Shown: piece after piece, positions 51,837-61,037 of the stretch
How the letters are laid out: each line of letters begins with the position of its first letter
Position numbering within the stretch: position 1 is the first letter of the stretch
Source of the DNA: Ornithinibacillus sp047228935
GTDB taxonomy: Bacteria; Bacillota; Bacilli; Bacillales; Amphibacillaceae
Assembly (NCBI RefSeq): GCF_047228935.1
Contig: NZ_JBFEGG010000001.1
Coordinates: forward strand, 62,001 to 126,000
Direction of reading: 5' to 3'
Length of the DNA stretch: 64,000 bases
Program-made: the position numbers and the translations under genes
The notes under the pieces: generated by a model
The model's input: the letters and a program-made list of their open reading frames with translations, nothing else
The model's database searches: none
What the model was told of the DNA's origin: nothing

Positions 51837-52412
51837 ATGTTAGGAGAAAAAAAGATTTATATTCTTTTAACGGATACTGGTACAGTATTTACTAAGATGA
51901 TAAAGTCCTTTACTAAGAAACCTCACAATCACGCCTCAATTGCTTTTGATGCAGATTTAAAAGAGGTATATAGTTTTGGAAGAAAAACACCAAGAAACCC
52001 GTTTGTCGGGGGATTCGTTAGAGAAGATATAAATTCCGTATTATTTAGACAAGCAGATTGTGCAATCTATTCATTAACTATTTCTAATGACGACTACCAT
52101 AAGATGTATCGATATATTAAAGGAATAGAATGCCAAAAGGAATGTTATCGCTATAATTTATTAGGATTAATTGGTGTACTGTTAAATAAACCGATTAAAA
52201 GAAAGAACGCATTTTTCTGTTCCCAGTTTGTAGCAACTGTTCTAGATGAAAGTATGAGTACTAACTTTGGGAAAGATCTATCTTTAGTAGAACCAAGTGA
52301 TATTCTTCTTGCAGCAGATTTTGAACTAGTATTTGAAGGTAGATTAAGAGAGTATCAATATATGAATCAATTAGTTCAATCCCCATATCCAGTAGTGCCA
52401 GTTGGAATGTAA
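51837..52412 (+). CDS. Permuted papain-like (YiiX/C92-type) hydrolase candidate
   Basis: About 190 residues. A His in KPHNHASIAFD and a Cys in AFFCSQFVATVL are in the order His then Cys, as in circularly permuted papain-fold amidases (NlpC/P60 relatives, YiiX-type). GGFVRED resembles the conserved middle part. No signal peptide. ATG 51837 is eight bases after GAGGG; ATG 51831 is an alternative. Target unknown. Confidence 0.7.
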   Translation: MLGEKKIYILLTDTGTVFTKMIKSFTKKPHNHASIAFDADLKEVYSFGRKTPRNPFVGGFVREDINSVLFRQADCAIYSLTISNDDYHKMYRYIKGIECQKECYRYNLLGLIGVLLNKPIKRKNAFFCSQFVATVLDESMSTNFGKDLSLVEPSDILLAADFELVFEGRLREYQYMNQLVQSPYPVVPVGM

Positions 52413-52445
52413 TATATAAGAATGTCATCAATGGTATGGAAAGGC

Positions 52446-52488
52446 AAAGTCCAAATACACATAGGAATTGTGTATTTGGACTTTTTTT
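52446..52488 (+). terminator. Terminator
   Basis: Long stem AAAGTCCAAATACACA/TGTGTATTTGGACTTT followed by TTTT. Confidence 0.93.
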
Positions 52489-52606
52489 GTGTTAAAAGAA
52501 ATTGTATTACAGCTTCTTTATCCACTTTTCTACCGAGTGATTGACAACTGGTGATTTGGATAGTTTCCACGATATTTAGATAAAAATTTACAAAAAACGA
52601 TAGACT

Positions 52607-52628
52607 TTCGTTATAACGAACAGTATAA
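52607..52628 (+). promoter_or_regulatory. Palindromic operator at the BBE oxidase promoter
   Basis: Perfect 14-bp palindrome TTCGTTATAACGAA (52607-52620) lies immediately before a TATAAT -10 (52623-52628), in the spacer of the promoter. A dimeric repressor is likely; none is encoded next door. Confidence 0.6.
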
Positions 52629-52663
52629 TGGTACTAAATGCTAGTATAAGAGGGGATGTACAT

Positions 52664-54028
52664 ATGTATGAAGTCCTAGAGGAGAAGGGGAAGAGTAGTC
52701 TAATATTACCTGGGGAATATGGCTATGAATTAAGGAGAATGGTTTGGAACAATTCGATAGATAAAAAGCCTGCCTGTATTAGTGTTTGTGAATCGGAAGA
52801 GGATGTTGTTCAGGCTGTGAAGTTCGCTAAAAGGAACGGTTTAGATATATCCATTCGTAGTGGTGGACATCATGTGGCAGGATTTGGGGTTTGTGATGGT
52901 GGTTTAATGATTGATTTGTCAAATATGAGGAAAGTAACTATAGATGAGAATCGTCAAGTCGCATTAGTTGATGGTGGTGCAAGGGCTGGAGACGTTGATA
53001 AGGAGACACAAAAATTTGGACTTGCGGTACCACTTGGTACAGTTTCAAAAGTTGGGGTCGGAGGTTTAGCTTTAAGTGGAGGTATTGGTTACTTAAGGGG
53101 TAAGTATGGTTTAACTTGTGATAATATTATTGCTGCTCGAGTTGTTACAAATGATGGAGATATACTGGACGTGAATGAAGTAAGCCATTCTGATCTCTTA
53201 TGGGCGATTCGAGGGGGTGGCGGAAATTTTGGAGTTGTTACTAGATTTGAATTTGCCTTACATAAAGTTGGACCGAAAGTGTTTACATTAGATGTTATGT
53301 ACGATTATAAGGATGCCAAGAAAATTCTAGAAAAATTTAATGCGTTTGTTTTGAATGCTACTGATGACGCTATCGCTATTAATCTAATCATCACCGTATT
53401 ACCACCTGCTGCATTTTTACCCGAGTCCTTGCATATGAAGAAAGTCATAATGGTTACAGGTGTTTATACTGGAGATATTGAAGATGGAGAAGAAGCATTT
53501 AAACCACTTCAGCAACTTGCTACACCAATTATCGATCAATCTATGGTTATGCCTTTTACCCAAGTGCAGAACAAGCTGGATAAAATGATACAGGAATATG
53601 TGAATGTGTATGGAACGTCTCTTTATTTTCAGGAATTAACTGAAGAGGTAACCGATGCTATCTTATCTAAAATAGATAGCGCGCCAGTACCAAGTGTTCT
53701 TTTTCAATTATGGGCATTAGGTGGAGAGATGAATAGAGTAGCTAGTGATGCTACTGCTTTTGCAATTAGAGATGCAAAATATGCCCTGTTGGTCGATACC
53801 ATGGCAATGCCAGGTGAAGATGAGATGTGCGAGCTGTGGACTGATTCTGTGTATAATAGACTGTTACCATACTCACATAAGAGAGCATCATATTTGAATG
53901 GGATAGGACAAGGTGAGGGATTGGCAAGATTAGCTTATCAAGAAAATTATAATCGTCTCGTACAGGTGAAGAAAAGATATGATTCAGATAACAAATTTCG
54001 CCATAATCACAATATTACTCCAGACTAA
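52664..54028 (+). CDS. FAD-linked oxidase of the berberine-bridge-enzyme family
   Basis: A 454-residue flavoprotein: PCMH FAD-binding domain with SIRSGGHHVAGFG, in which the first His of GGHH is the usual covalent FAD attachment site, then GGGARAGDVDKETQ, VGVGGLALSGGIGYLRGKYG, and a C-terminal BBE motif (YQENYNRLVQVKKRYDSDNKF). The Cys that gives a second FAD link in bicovalent members (GHCPTVGVGG) is replaced (GTVSKVGVGG), so a single linkage is expected. ATG 52664 follows AGAGGGG. Substrate unknown. Confidence 0.87.
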   Translation: MYEVLEEKGKSSLILPGEYGYELRRMVWNNSIDKKPACISVCESEEDVVQAVKFAKRNGLDISIRSGGHHVAGFGVCDGGLMIDLSNMRKVTIDENRQVALVDGGARAGDVDKETQKFGLAVPLGTVSKVGVGGLALSGGIGYLRGKYGLTCDNIIAARVVTNDGDILDVNEVSHSDLLWAIRGGGGNFGVVTRFEFALHKVGPKVFTLDVMYDYKDAKKILEKFNAFVLNATDDAIAINLIITVLPPAAFLPESLHMKKVIMVTGVYTGDIEDGEEAFKPLQQLATPIIDQSMVMPFTQVQNKLDKMIQEYVNVYGTSLYFQELTEEVTDAILSKIDSAPVPSVLFQLWALGGEMNRVASDATAFAIRDAKYALLVDTMAMPGEDEMCELWTDSVYNRLLPYSHKRASYLNGIGQGEGLARLAYQENYNRLVQVKKRYDSDNKFRHNHNITPD

Positions 54029-54062
54029 ATTATATGGAAATACAATTGATGGAATCCTTTGG

Positions 54063-54095
54063 AACTACTATTCTAGTATAGTAGTTTATTTTTTT
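54063..54095 (+). terminator. Terminator
   Basis: Stem AACTACTAT/ATAGTAGTT followed by TATTTTTTT. Confidence 0.88.
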
Positions 54096-54126
54096 ATATC
54101 AACTATTCATTTCTTCTATAAATAGG

Positions 54127-54154
54127 TGCAACGTTTTATCCCCACTCAACCGTC
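54127..54154 (+). promoter_or_regulatory. ECF-type autoregulatory promoter
   Basis: TGCAAC-GTTTT (54127) and CGTC (54151) with 18 bp between match the general form of ECF sigma promoters (AAC in the -35, CGTC in the -10). It lies 23 bp before the sigma factor start. Confidence 0.55.
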
Positions 54155-54176
54155 AAGTATAGGAAAGGAGGACAAA

Positions 54177-54701
54177 ATGTATACCGTACATGATGTAAAA
54201 AAAGCCGTAAAAGGAAATAAAAAAGCATTTGAAAAAATCATTCAAACAGAAAAAAACAGGCTTTATCGGATTGCTTTTCTATACGTGAAAAACGAAAATG
54301 ATGCTGTTGATATTGTACAGGATACGACGTTCAAAGCATTAATTTCTATAGGGAGTATAAGAGATATAAATCAAATATCTGCTTGGTTAAAGCGAATAAC
54401 CATAAATTGTGCTATCGACTTTCTAAGACGGGAAAAGAAAATCATCCCTATTGAATACGGAGATGTAAGGATAACAGAGGAACGCAAAGTTCATTCTGAC
54501 GAAAAACTAGATTTATACCAACTATTAGACTACTTAAATGAAAGAGATAAATCAGTGATTATTCTAAAATACTATGAGGATCTAACTAATAGAGAAATTG
54601 CTGAAATTCTAGACTGTCCTGAAGGTACGATAAAATCATCTTTACATCGGTCTCTCAAAGTACTTAAAGGTAAGATAGAGGAGGACTATATGAATGGGTA
54701 A
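54177..54701 (+). CDS. ECF-type RNA polymerase sigma factor
   Basis: A 174-residue sigma factor with region 2 (YRIAFLYVKNENDAVDIVQDTTFKALISI) and region 4 (ERDKSVIILKYYEDLTNREIAEILDCPEGTIKSSLHRSLKVLK). AAAGGAGG lies before ATG 54177. The next gene overlaps by 8 bp and encodes a membrane protein of the anti-sigma type, so this is a regulated envelope-response pair. Confidence 0.92.
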   Translation: MYTVHDVKKAVKGNKKAFEKIIQTEKNRLYRIAFLYVKNENDAVDIVQDTTFKALISIGSIRDINQISAWLKRITINCAIDFLRREKKIIPIEYGDVRITEERKVHSDEKLDLYQLLDYLNERDKSVIILKYYEDLTNREIAEILDCPEGTIKSSLHRSLKVLKGKIEEDYMNG

Positions 54702-56064
54702 TGAAATACATAACTTTAAAGAAAAAGTTAATGCGATTCCAATTCCTGAAGAAAAGATGAATGCCGCAATTTCTAATACTATTTCTTCTAATAATAGGAG
54801 TCCTAAAAAATTTACTTATATACTGGCTGTGGCTGCCAGCTTAATGGTCATTCTGTTCGGTTCCGCATTTGTTTCCCCTGCCATGGCAAAGCTTTTGAGT
54901 CAGGTTCCATTATTTGGAGGCGTGCTATCCTATTTTGATATTGGACTGGAAGAAGTATCGAATAAGGGACTAGTTACCAAAGTAGGGGAAACATTTGTAG
55001 ATCAAGATATTCCGGTATCCATTACGGAGGTATACTATGATAATTTTCGATTAGTCATTGGATACTCCATACCAATTACAGAAAAGATTGCTGATTATGA
55101 GGCTTTGGGGACTGAGATGAAATTATTAATCGATAACAAAACTGTAACTAGTATGCACGCACAAAGTACGGTGAAAGAAAATGTGGTGTTAGGGACGATT
55201 GAAACGAATGTCAGACTGCCAGATAGTTTTACTTTAGATATCAACTTCAGTGAGGTATTCAATAAAAAAGGTAACTGGAGTTTCCGATTACCTGTAACTA
55301 AGAATACACAAGCATTAGTCTATGAAGTAAACAAGAAAAAGGAAGTAGATGAATATAAATTTGAGGTATTTGATATTCAGTTAACACCTAGTGGAACGAA
55401 AATCCATCTTGAACTGGATACACCAATAGGTGAAGATAAAGTATATGATTTCCTTGTGTATAAGCATAATGGAGAGGTATTAGAATTCATAGAAGAAAGT
55501 AAAAAAAATATACCATTAGTCAAATTTGATAAAGAAGTAGTGAAAACGAATGCAGTATATGAGCCTACAGAGGAAAAACGGTTAATAATTGTTCCTGTAT
55601 TACAAGATAACGGTAATGTAATCGAGATGGAAGAATTAGCGATTGAGGTAGATTTAAGTACTTTCAAAGGGAAGGAAGTTACTAACGAATCAACAGATTA
55701 TGGGCTAATAGAAGATAAGGTTGACCTAGAGACCTTCTTACGTAATTATATGGTAGAGGAAGTCGGGAATGAATTAGGTATTGAGCTTGGAGAATATACT
55801 AAAGCAGATTTATCGGTTTTAAGTCCCCATTTCGCTAGTGATTTTCAAAAAGAGGAGAAGATAAATCAAAAGAATGTCGTGAAGCCGACAGCTCTTGTAG
55901 AAGAAAGAACAGATTCAAATGCATATTTAATTTATAAATCAGAAGATGGAATAAATCATGTCTTCAAGGCAAAGAAACTATCCGGAGAATGGGAAATCGT
56001 GGATTCGTTTACTACCAAAGGACAAACTATCCTTGAGGTAGAAAACATATACGAAAATCAATAA
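54694..56064 (+). CDS. DUF4179 membrane protein, probable anti-sigma factor
   Basis: A 456-residue protein with about 40 cytoplasmic residues (including IPIPEEKMNAAISNTI), a single membrane helix (YILAVAASLMVILFGSAFVSP) and a large extracellular part with the DUF4179 domain (MAKLLSQVPLFGGVLSYF follows the helix). In this architecture the short N-terminus holds the sigma factor. Overlap with the sigma gene supports the pairing. Confidence 0.85.
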   Translation: MGNEIHNFKEKVNAIPIPEEKMNAAISNTISSNNRSPKKFTYILAVAASLMVILFGSAFVSPAMAKLLSQVPLFGGVLSYFDIGLEEVSNKGLVTKVGETFVDQDIPVSITEVYYDNFRLVIGYSIPITEKIADYEALGTEMKLLIDNKTVTSMHAQSTVKENVVLGTIETNVRLPDSFTLDINFSEVFNKKGNWSFRLPVTKNTQALVYEVNKKKEVDEYKFEVFDIQLTPSGTKIHLELDTPIGEDKVYDFLVYKHNGEVLEFIEESKKNIPLVKFDKEVVKTNAVYEPTEEKRLIIVPVLQDNGNVIEMEELAIEVDLSTFKGKEVTNESTDYGLIEDKVDLETFLRNYMVEEVGNELGIELGEYTKADLSVLSPHFASDFQKEEKINQKNVVKPTALVEERTDSNAYLIYKSEDGINHVFKAKKLSGEWEIVDSFTTKGQTILEVENIYENQ

Positions 56065-56150
56065 TGATACTTATTAAGCAGTTAAATGGGATGCTGAATG
56101 AGAATCTTTGGTAAAATAAAGCATAGACCATTATTGGGAGGAAGTATGAG

Positions 56151-56630
56151 ATGTATAAAGTTTTAGTCTCTCTTATAGTTGTAGGCTTGTTACTTGTTGC
56201 ATGTTCTGATCCTCTTCCTACCACATTAGAAATCGAATCAGAATATGGTGAGTTGAAAAATACCTTTCAGAAAGAACAAACTTCCTTTGAGATTACCACG
56301 GATAAAAATATGTATATTTTACCCGTAGAGAAAATTAAATTACATATTACGAATAATGGCACTACTGATATAGGATATGGGGGAGCTCTGTATCTGGAAA
56401 AGTTGGAGGATGGTATATGGTATGAGGTTCCCTACCAAGACAATTTTACTTTTACGGATGAAGGATTAGGACTTGAACCAAAGGCGACCTATGAAGAGGA
56501 GCTGCCACTAGACTTTATAAACTATCAACTATCTTTGGGTACATATCGAATTATAAAGAAATTTTGGCATGATGGAGAAGAAGTAGTTCTAGGTAGTGAA
56601 TTTATGCTAGTCGAAATGGTCCTTGAGTAG
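56151..56630 (+). CDS. Lipoprotein with Ig-like domain
   Basis: A 159-residue lipoprotein (lipobox LLVAC, Cys 18) with one beta-sandwich-like domain. Conserved stretches ESEYGEL, FEITTDKNMY, ITNNGTTDIGYG, LEKLEDGIWYEVPYQD and GTYRIIKKF recur in the lipoprotein at 58456, so the two share a domain. GGGAGGAAG precedes the ATG. It may belong to the ECF operon or to the ABC exporter unit. Confidence 0.8.
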   Translation: MYKVLVSLIVVGLLLVACSDPLPTTLEIESEYGELKNTFQKEQTSFEITTDKNMYILPVEKIKLHITNNGTTDIGYGGALYLEKLEDGIWYEVPYQDNFTFTDEGLGLEPKATYEEELPLDFINYQLSLGTYRIIKKFWHDGEEVVLGSEFMLVEMVLE

Positions 56631-56691
56631 TGTGAGGATGAAAGAACCAATTTAAAATAGGTAAAATAAGAAAAAATAGGAGCTATAAAAA

Positions 56692-58422
56692 ATGAAAAAA
56701 CAGAATGGATTAAAACCATTTCTTTCCCTTATCAAATCAACTAACATCCCAAAACTAGCATTAACAATAGGATTAATCGGAAGTGTTATTACTACCCTAA
56801 TCGGACTTACAATACCGATTCTAACTGGTCAGCTAGTAGATGGATTTTCATTAGAATCCTTGAGTGTGGGAATTATTATCGCGATTGTAGTTGTATTTAT
56901 ATTACAAGCTGTTGTAGATGGAGTCTCTACCTATTTATTAGCAGCTGTTGGACAGAAGATTGTAGCCAAGTTACGTGAACTTATGTGGAAGAAGTTGATT
57001 CGTCTTCCAGTTCGATATTTTGACAAACAGGCTAGTGGAGAATCAGTCAGTCGAGTTGTAAATGACACTGGGATTGTAAAGGATTTAATTTCCCAGCATT
57101 TCCCGCAATTTATTGGTGGGATCATTTCAATTATTGGTGCTGTAACGATATTACTTATTATGGATTGGAAAATGACGCTGATGATGCTAATAGCGGTTCC
57201 GGTCACTGCGGTTGTTATGATTCCATTAGGATCTAAGATGGCAAAGGTTTCAAAAGGGCTTCAAGATGAAACGGCTACATATTCCGGAATGATTCAACAT
57301 ACGATTAGTGAAATTCGTTTAATGAAAGCATCTACTGCGGAATCAGTGGAGAAACAAAAGGGTATTTCTGGTATCGGTAAGTTACTACAATTTGGCTTAA
57401 AAGAAGCACGAATTTTTGCTTTGATCGGTCCATTGATGTACACCGTGATGATGTTAGTTATTGTAGTGATTATTGGATACGGTGGGATTAGAGTAGCGGA
57501 AGGGTTGATGTCAACAGGAGAGTTAGTTGCATTTTTACTGTATTTATTTCAAATTATCTTCCCTATTACTTCTTTTGCGATGTTTTTCACCCAGTTACAG
57601 AAGGCAAAAGGGGCAACAGAGCGAATTATATCCATTCTTGATTTAGACGATGAAGAAGGACAAGACGGAATGGATATGGATATAGCGAATAAACCAATAG
57701 CTGTGTCCAATATTTCATTTGCTTATGAGGAAGGAGAATCGGTCCTTGATAGTGTTTCGTTTAACGCTAATCCAGGTGAAATGATTGCTTTTGCAGGTCC
57801 AAGTGGTGGTGGAAAGTCTACCATGTTTGCCTTATTGGAAAGGTACTATGAACCTACCTCTGGAGAAATAAAAGTTGGTGAAATACCAATCCATCAATTA
57901 TCCCTAGCATCATGGCGTAGTCAGATTGGTTATGTATCTCAAGAAAATGCTATGATGGCTGGAACAATTCGAGAAAATTTAACCTATGGTTTAGATGATG
58001 CAGACAGTATACCGGATGATCGATTATGGGAAGTGGCAAAGATGGCTTATGCAGACGGGTTTATTAAAGAATTTAGTAAAGGGTTAGATACCGAAGTAGG
58101 TGAACGTGGAGTGAAGCTTTCTGGTGGTCAAAGACAACGAATTAATATAGCAAGAGCCTTTTTAAGGAACCCAAAAATTTTAATGATGGACGAAGCAACA
58201 GCTAGTTTGGATAGTCAATCAGAGGGGATTGTTCAAGATGCTTTGACAAGATTAATGGAAGGACGTACTACCTTTGTCATTGCCCATCGCTTATCCACCA
58301 TTGTTGATGCAGATAAAATAATTTTTATTGAAAAAGGGAAAGTGACCGGAATTGGTACTCACCAGAAATTAGTTGATACACATCCATTATATAGAGAATT
58401 TGCTGAACAGCAATTAACATAA
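56692..58422 (+). CDS. BmrA/LmrA-type ABC exporter
   Basis: A 576-residue half-transporter: six membrane helices (residues 20-310) fused to an ATPase domain with Walker A GPSGGGKST (about residue 370), Q-loop YVSQEN, signature LSGGQRQRINIAR, Walker B ILMMDEATASLD and H-loop AHR. It works as a homodimer for drugs or lipids. TAGGAG precedes the ATG. It is flanked by two related lipoproteins, which may be accessory. Confidence 0.92.
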   Translation: MKKQNGLKPFLSLIKSTNIPKLALTIGLIGSVITTLIGLTIPILTGQLVDGFSLESLSVGIIIAIVVVFILQAVVDGVSTYLLAAVGQKIVAKLRELMWKKLIRLPVRYFDKQASGESVSRVVNDTGIVKDLISQHFPQFIGGIISIIGAVTILLIMDWKMTLMMLIAVPVTAVVMIPLGSKMAKVSKGLQDETATYSGMIQHTISEIRLMKASTAESVEKQKGISGIGKLLQFGLKEARIFALIGPLMYTVMMLVIVVIIGYGGIRVAEGLMSTGELVAFLLYLFQIIFPITSFAMFFTQLQKAKGATERIISILDLDDEEGQDGMDMDIANKPIAVSNISFAYEEGESVLDSVSFNANPGEMIAFAGPSGGGKSTMFALLERYYEPTSGEIKVGEIPIHQLSLASWRSQIGYVSQENAMMAGTIRENLTYGLDDADSIPDDRLWEVAKMAYADGFIKEFSKGLDTEVGERGVKLSGGQRQRINIARAFLRNPKILMMDEATASLDSQSEGIVQDALTRLMEGRTTFVIAHRLSTIVDADKIIFIEKGKVTGIGTHQKLVDTHPLYREFAEQQLT

Positions 58423-58455
58423 GACGACAGAACCTTAGAATATAGGGGGGAATTT

Positions 58456-59208
58456 ATGAAAAGAGTTATCTTGACTGGTCTGTTTTTCGTCCTTTGCTTA
58501 GCCGGGTGTCAACAAAGTAGTTTTCTAATTGAAGAAGATATTACAGAGATTGAAGTAGTCAATTGGGAGACTGAAGTATTGGAAATGACTATAACGGATC
58601 AAGATTTTATTCAAAAGCTGACGGAAGAATTGTCCAACGCAGATAGCGTGTCAACCGCTAAAATGGACTTTATAGGGAGAGATTACAAGTTATTTCTAAA
58701 GAGCGGGGAAGAAGTAGTTTATCAGTTAGGTTATAATAAAGAGCCTATGAATATGGGAGTCCAAGGGCGGTACTGGGATTATGGAGAAGAGCTATTATAT
58801 GACGTCCTATTAAGGTTACCATTAGGATCAGAATACGGAGAGTTGTCCAATTTATATCAGGACGACAAAACATCAATTGAGATAACTACTGACACTGGGG
58901 AGTACCTATTATCGACAACAGAAGAAATAATTCTATCTTTAGAGAACAATGGTACAACGGATATCAATTTTGGAACCTATCATTATTTAGAAAAATTTGT
59001 CGGTAACAGATGGCAGCCAATTCCTTATAAGGATGATATAGCGTTTCCAGATATAGGATTAGTATTACATCAAGGTGGAGTTGAGGAACAAGAGTTGTCA
59101 ATCGATTCTATAGATGAAAAACTCACAGCAGGTACCTACAGAATCGTGAAAGCTTTTTATCAAAATGGAGAGGAAAATATATTGGCAGCCGAGTTTAAAC
59201 TGAAATAA
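58456..59208 (+). CDS. Two-domain lipoprotein related to the upstream lipoprotein
   Basis: A 250-residue lipoprotein (lipobox LAGC). Residues 25-125 form a YhfM-like domain (ITEIEVVNWETEV, FLKSGEEVVYQLGYN); residues 130-250 repeat the Ig-like domain found at 56151 (GSEYGELSNLY, IEITTDTGEY, LENNGTTDINFG, PYKDDIAFPDIGL, GTYRIVKAFY). GGGGGG precedes the ATG by five bases. Function unknown; tandem arrangement suggests duplication around the ABC gene. Confidence 0.8.
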   Translation: MKRVILTGLFFVLCLAGCQQSSFLIEEDITEIEVVNWETEVLEMTITDQDFIQKLTEELSNADSVSTAKMDFIGRDYKLFLKSGEEVVYQLGYNKEPMNMGVQGRYWDYGEELLYDVLLRLPLGSEYGELSNLYQDDKTSIEITTDTGEYLLSTTEEIILSLENNGTTDINFGTYHYLEKFVGNRWQPIPYKDDIAFPDIGLVLHQGGVEEQELSIDSIDEKLTAGTYRIVKAFYQNGEENILAAEFKLK

Positions 59209-59218
59209 GTTTGTTCCC

Positions 59219-59257
59219 AAGCACCCAGAGCCAACAAATAACGGGTGCTTATTTTTT
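59219..59257 (+). terminator. Terminator
   Basis: Stem AAGCACCC/GGGTGCTT followed by ATTTTTT. Confidence 0.88.
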
Positions 59258-59263
59258 ATAATC

Positions 59264-60280
59264 TTAAACTAAATCAAGCTTTTTACTAAACAGAATGACG
59301 AATATCAACATGATAATTACTAAACTAACAAATAATATCGATTTTTTTCGTGATGTTCTCGCTTTTTCCACTTCACTCCACTTCACTGGACGAATTCCAC
59401 TTAGAGAAAAAACGATAATTCCGGCCAATATAACAGATGTAATGTTTCCTATTAATAATAACATCGAACCGAAAGCCTCTTTCCACATTGCTGAGCCAAT
59501 AGACATTCCTATCACAACATTAGGTGGTATAAGGGCAACCGCGACCATGACGCCCACTAAAGATCCTGGTAATCGGTTCAAAATCGATAGTGCACCGGCA
59601 ATTCCAGTAACAAAAGCTAATACGATATCGATTAAATTGACATGAGTCCGAGAAGCAAATTCACTGCTTTCAATTGGTACTGGAAAAAAGAATGTAAACC
59701 CAATTGATATGGCAATTACAATAGCAACCGCATAGGAAAGTGTTAAAGACGAACTTCTTAGTAATGTGAAATCGCCAAGGATAGATGAGAAAGCAATAGA
59801 AATAACAGGACCAAGCATTGGGGCAATAACCATCGCACCAATTATTACAGCAGGGCTATTTTGGATAAATCCTATTGTGACGACAATGGATGCGATAATA
59901 ATCATTAACGTATAGTTAAGTGTAATATGGCTGGATTTCTTTATCGTTCCTAATAATTCCTGTCTACTGATTCGCTGTATCTCACTTGCACTTTCTTCTG
60001 TTTCTTTTTCTCTCTGCTGTTTTTCTTCTTCTGTTAATTGTTTGATATAAGTATGTACGGGAAAAAGAAGCACTTCAAAACTATCAATGATTTGTGCTTG
60101 ATTTTCTAGGAAGTTTAATATTTCCTCAGTGTCATTTGTCCTGACAAGTACGCGGATAAGAGCTTGATCCACTGTTACTAATGATGTCCAATAGGAAACA
60201 TACGGAAATTCTTTCAAGGACGTATCTATTTGATGAAAGTATTTTTCTGGTACATAGACCTCGATTAGTTGTAATTCCAT
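59264..60280 (-). CDS. DUF389/TIGR00341 membrane protein
   Basis: A 338-residue protein: N-terminal soluble part of about 110 residues, then roughly six membrane helices with the family motif GAMVIAPMLGPVISIAFSSILGD and VALIPPNVVIG. Widespread family of unknown function, often called hydrophobic-domain protein. CAGGTGAAG precedes the ATG. Confidence 0.87.
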   Translation of the reverse strand: MELQLIEVYVPEKYFHQIDTSLKEFPYVSYWTSLVTVDQALIRVLVRTNDTEEILNFLENQAQIIDSFEVLLFPVHTYIKQLTEEEKQQREKETEESASEIQRISRQELLGTIKKSSHITLNYTLMIIIASIVVTIGFIQNSPAVIIGAMVIAPMLGPVISIAFSSILGDFTLLRSSSLTLSYAVAIVIAISIGFTFFFPVPIESSEFASRTHVNLIDIVLAFVTGIAGALSILNRLPGSLVGVMVAVALIPPNVVIGMSIGSAMWKEAFGSMLLLIGNITSVILAGIIVFSLSGIRPVKWSEVEKARTSRKKSILFVSLVIIMLIFVILFSKKLDLV

Positions 60281-60467
60281 CGTTTCTTCACCTGAATTTT
60301 TTAACTTGTTAACATTATCCTTTCCATAAAAAGCTTCTTATAAAAATCTTAATAAGTTAATATTTCGGTAAAAAAATTCTGAATCTTATGTTATTATTAT
60401 GGTGTACATATAGTGAGTAGGACAATAGGGATAGCTGGATATAAGTAATATTTGAAAGGATGTTTTT

Positions 60468-60953
60468 ATGAAAAAGGTTATAATTATTTTTATTTCGGTA
60501 GGGATTATTATTTTATTAGGTGTTGTATTTATACCTGGTTTATTGGACGAATATCAGTCTAGAAGTGCTGTGAAAAATGTTTTAGACAATGTAATTGACG
60601 AAGATTATGAGAATGCTTTCGATAGTGTTTACTATTATGATGTAGCATCAGATTTAGAGCCAATTATTTCGTATGAAGATGCAAGGAAACAGTGGATTGA
60701 GAGGATTAAAGATTTAAAGCAAGATGGTATTTACCTTGTAGAATACAGTGACCTACGTGTGAAACTAGATGATACGTATCCAACTGGTACGGTTGATTTA
60801 GTTATCATGGAAAATGGAGAACAGATAATAAAAGATAATGTGCGCCTGTGGTTTGGTCAAAGGGATGATAAGTGGAAGTTAGGAAATCTGGATTACCGTT
60901 TTGACGAAGTGGAAGAAGGCTGGGAAGTGGCTTTAAGTGGAAATTTTAATTGA
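60468..60953 (+). CDS. Membrane-anchored small protein, NTF2-like
   Basis: A 161-residue protein with one N-terminal membrane helix (VIIIFISVGIIILLGVVFI) and an extracytoplasmic domain. Pattern AVKNVLDNVIDEDYENAFDSVYYYD followed by strands ending RLWFGQRDDKWKLGNLDY resembles NTF2-like lipoprotein domains. Not identified further. AAAGGATG precedes the ATG. Confidence 0.7.
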   Translation: MKKVIIIFISVGIIILLGVVFIPGLLDEYQSRSAVKNVLDNVIDEDYENAFDSVYYYDVASDLEPIISYEDARKQWIERIKDLKQDGIYLVEYSDLRVKLDDTYPTGTVDLVIMENGEQIIKDNVRLWFGQRDDKWKLGNLDYRFDEVEEGWEVALSGNFN

Positions 60954-61037
60954 ATAGGAAATAATTTTATACTTGTTATTGGAATTACATGGATCCCAAC
61001 AAGTATTTTAAAGGAGTTGCAGGAGAGTGAATAAAAA

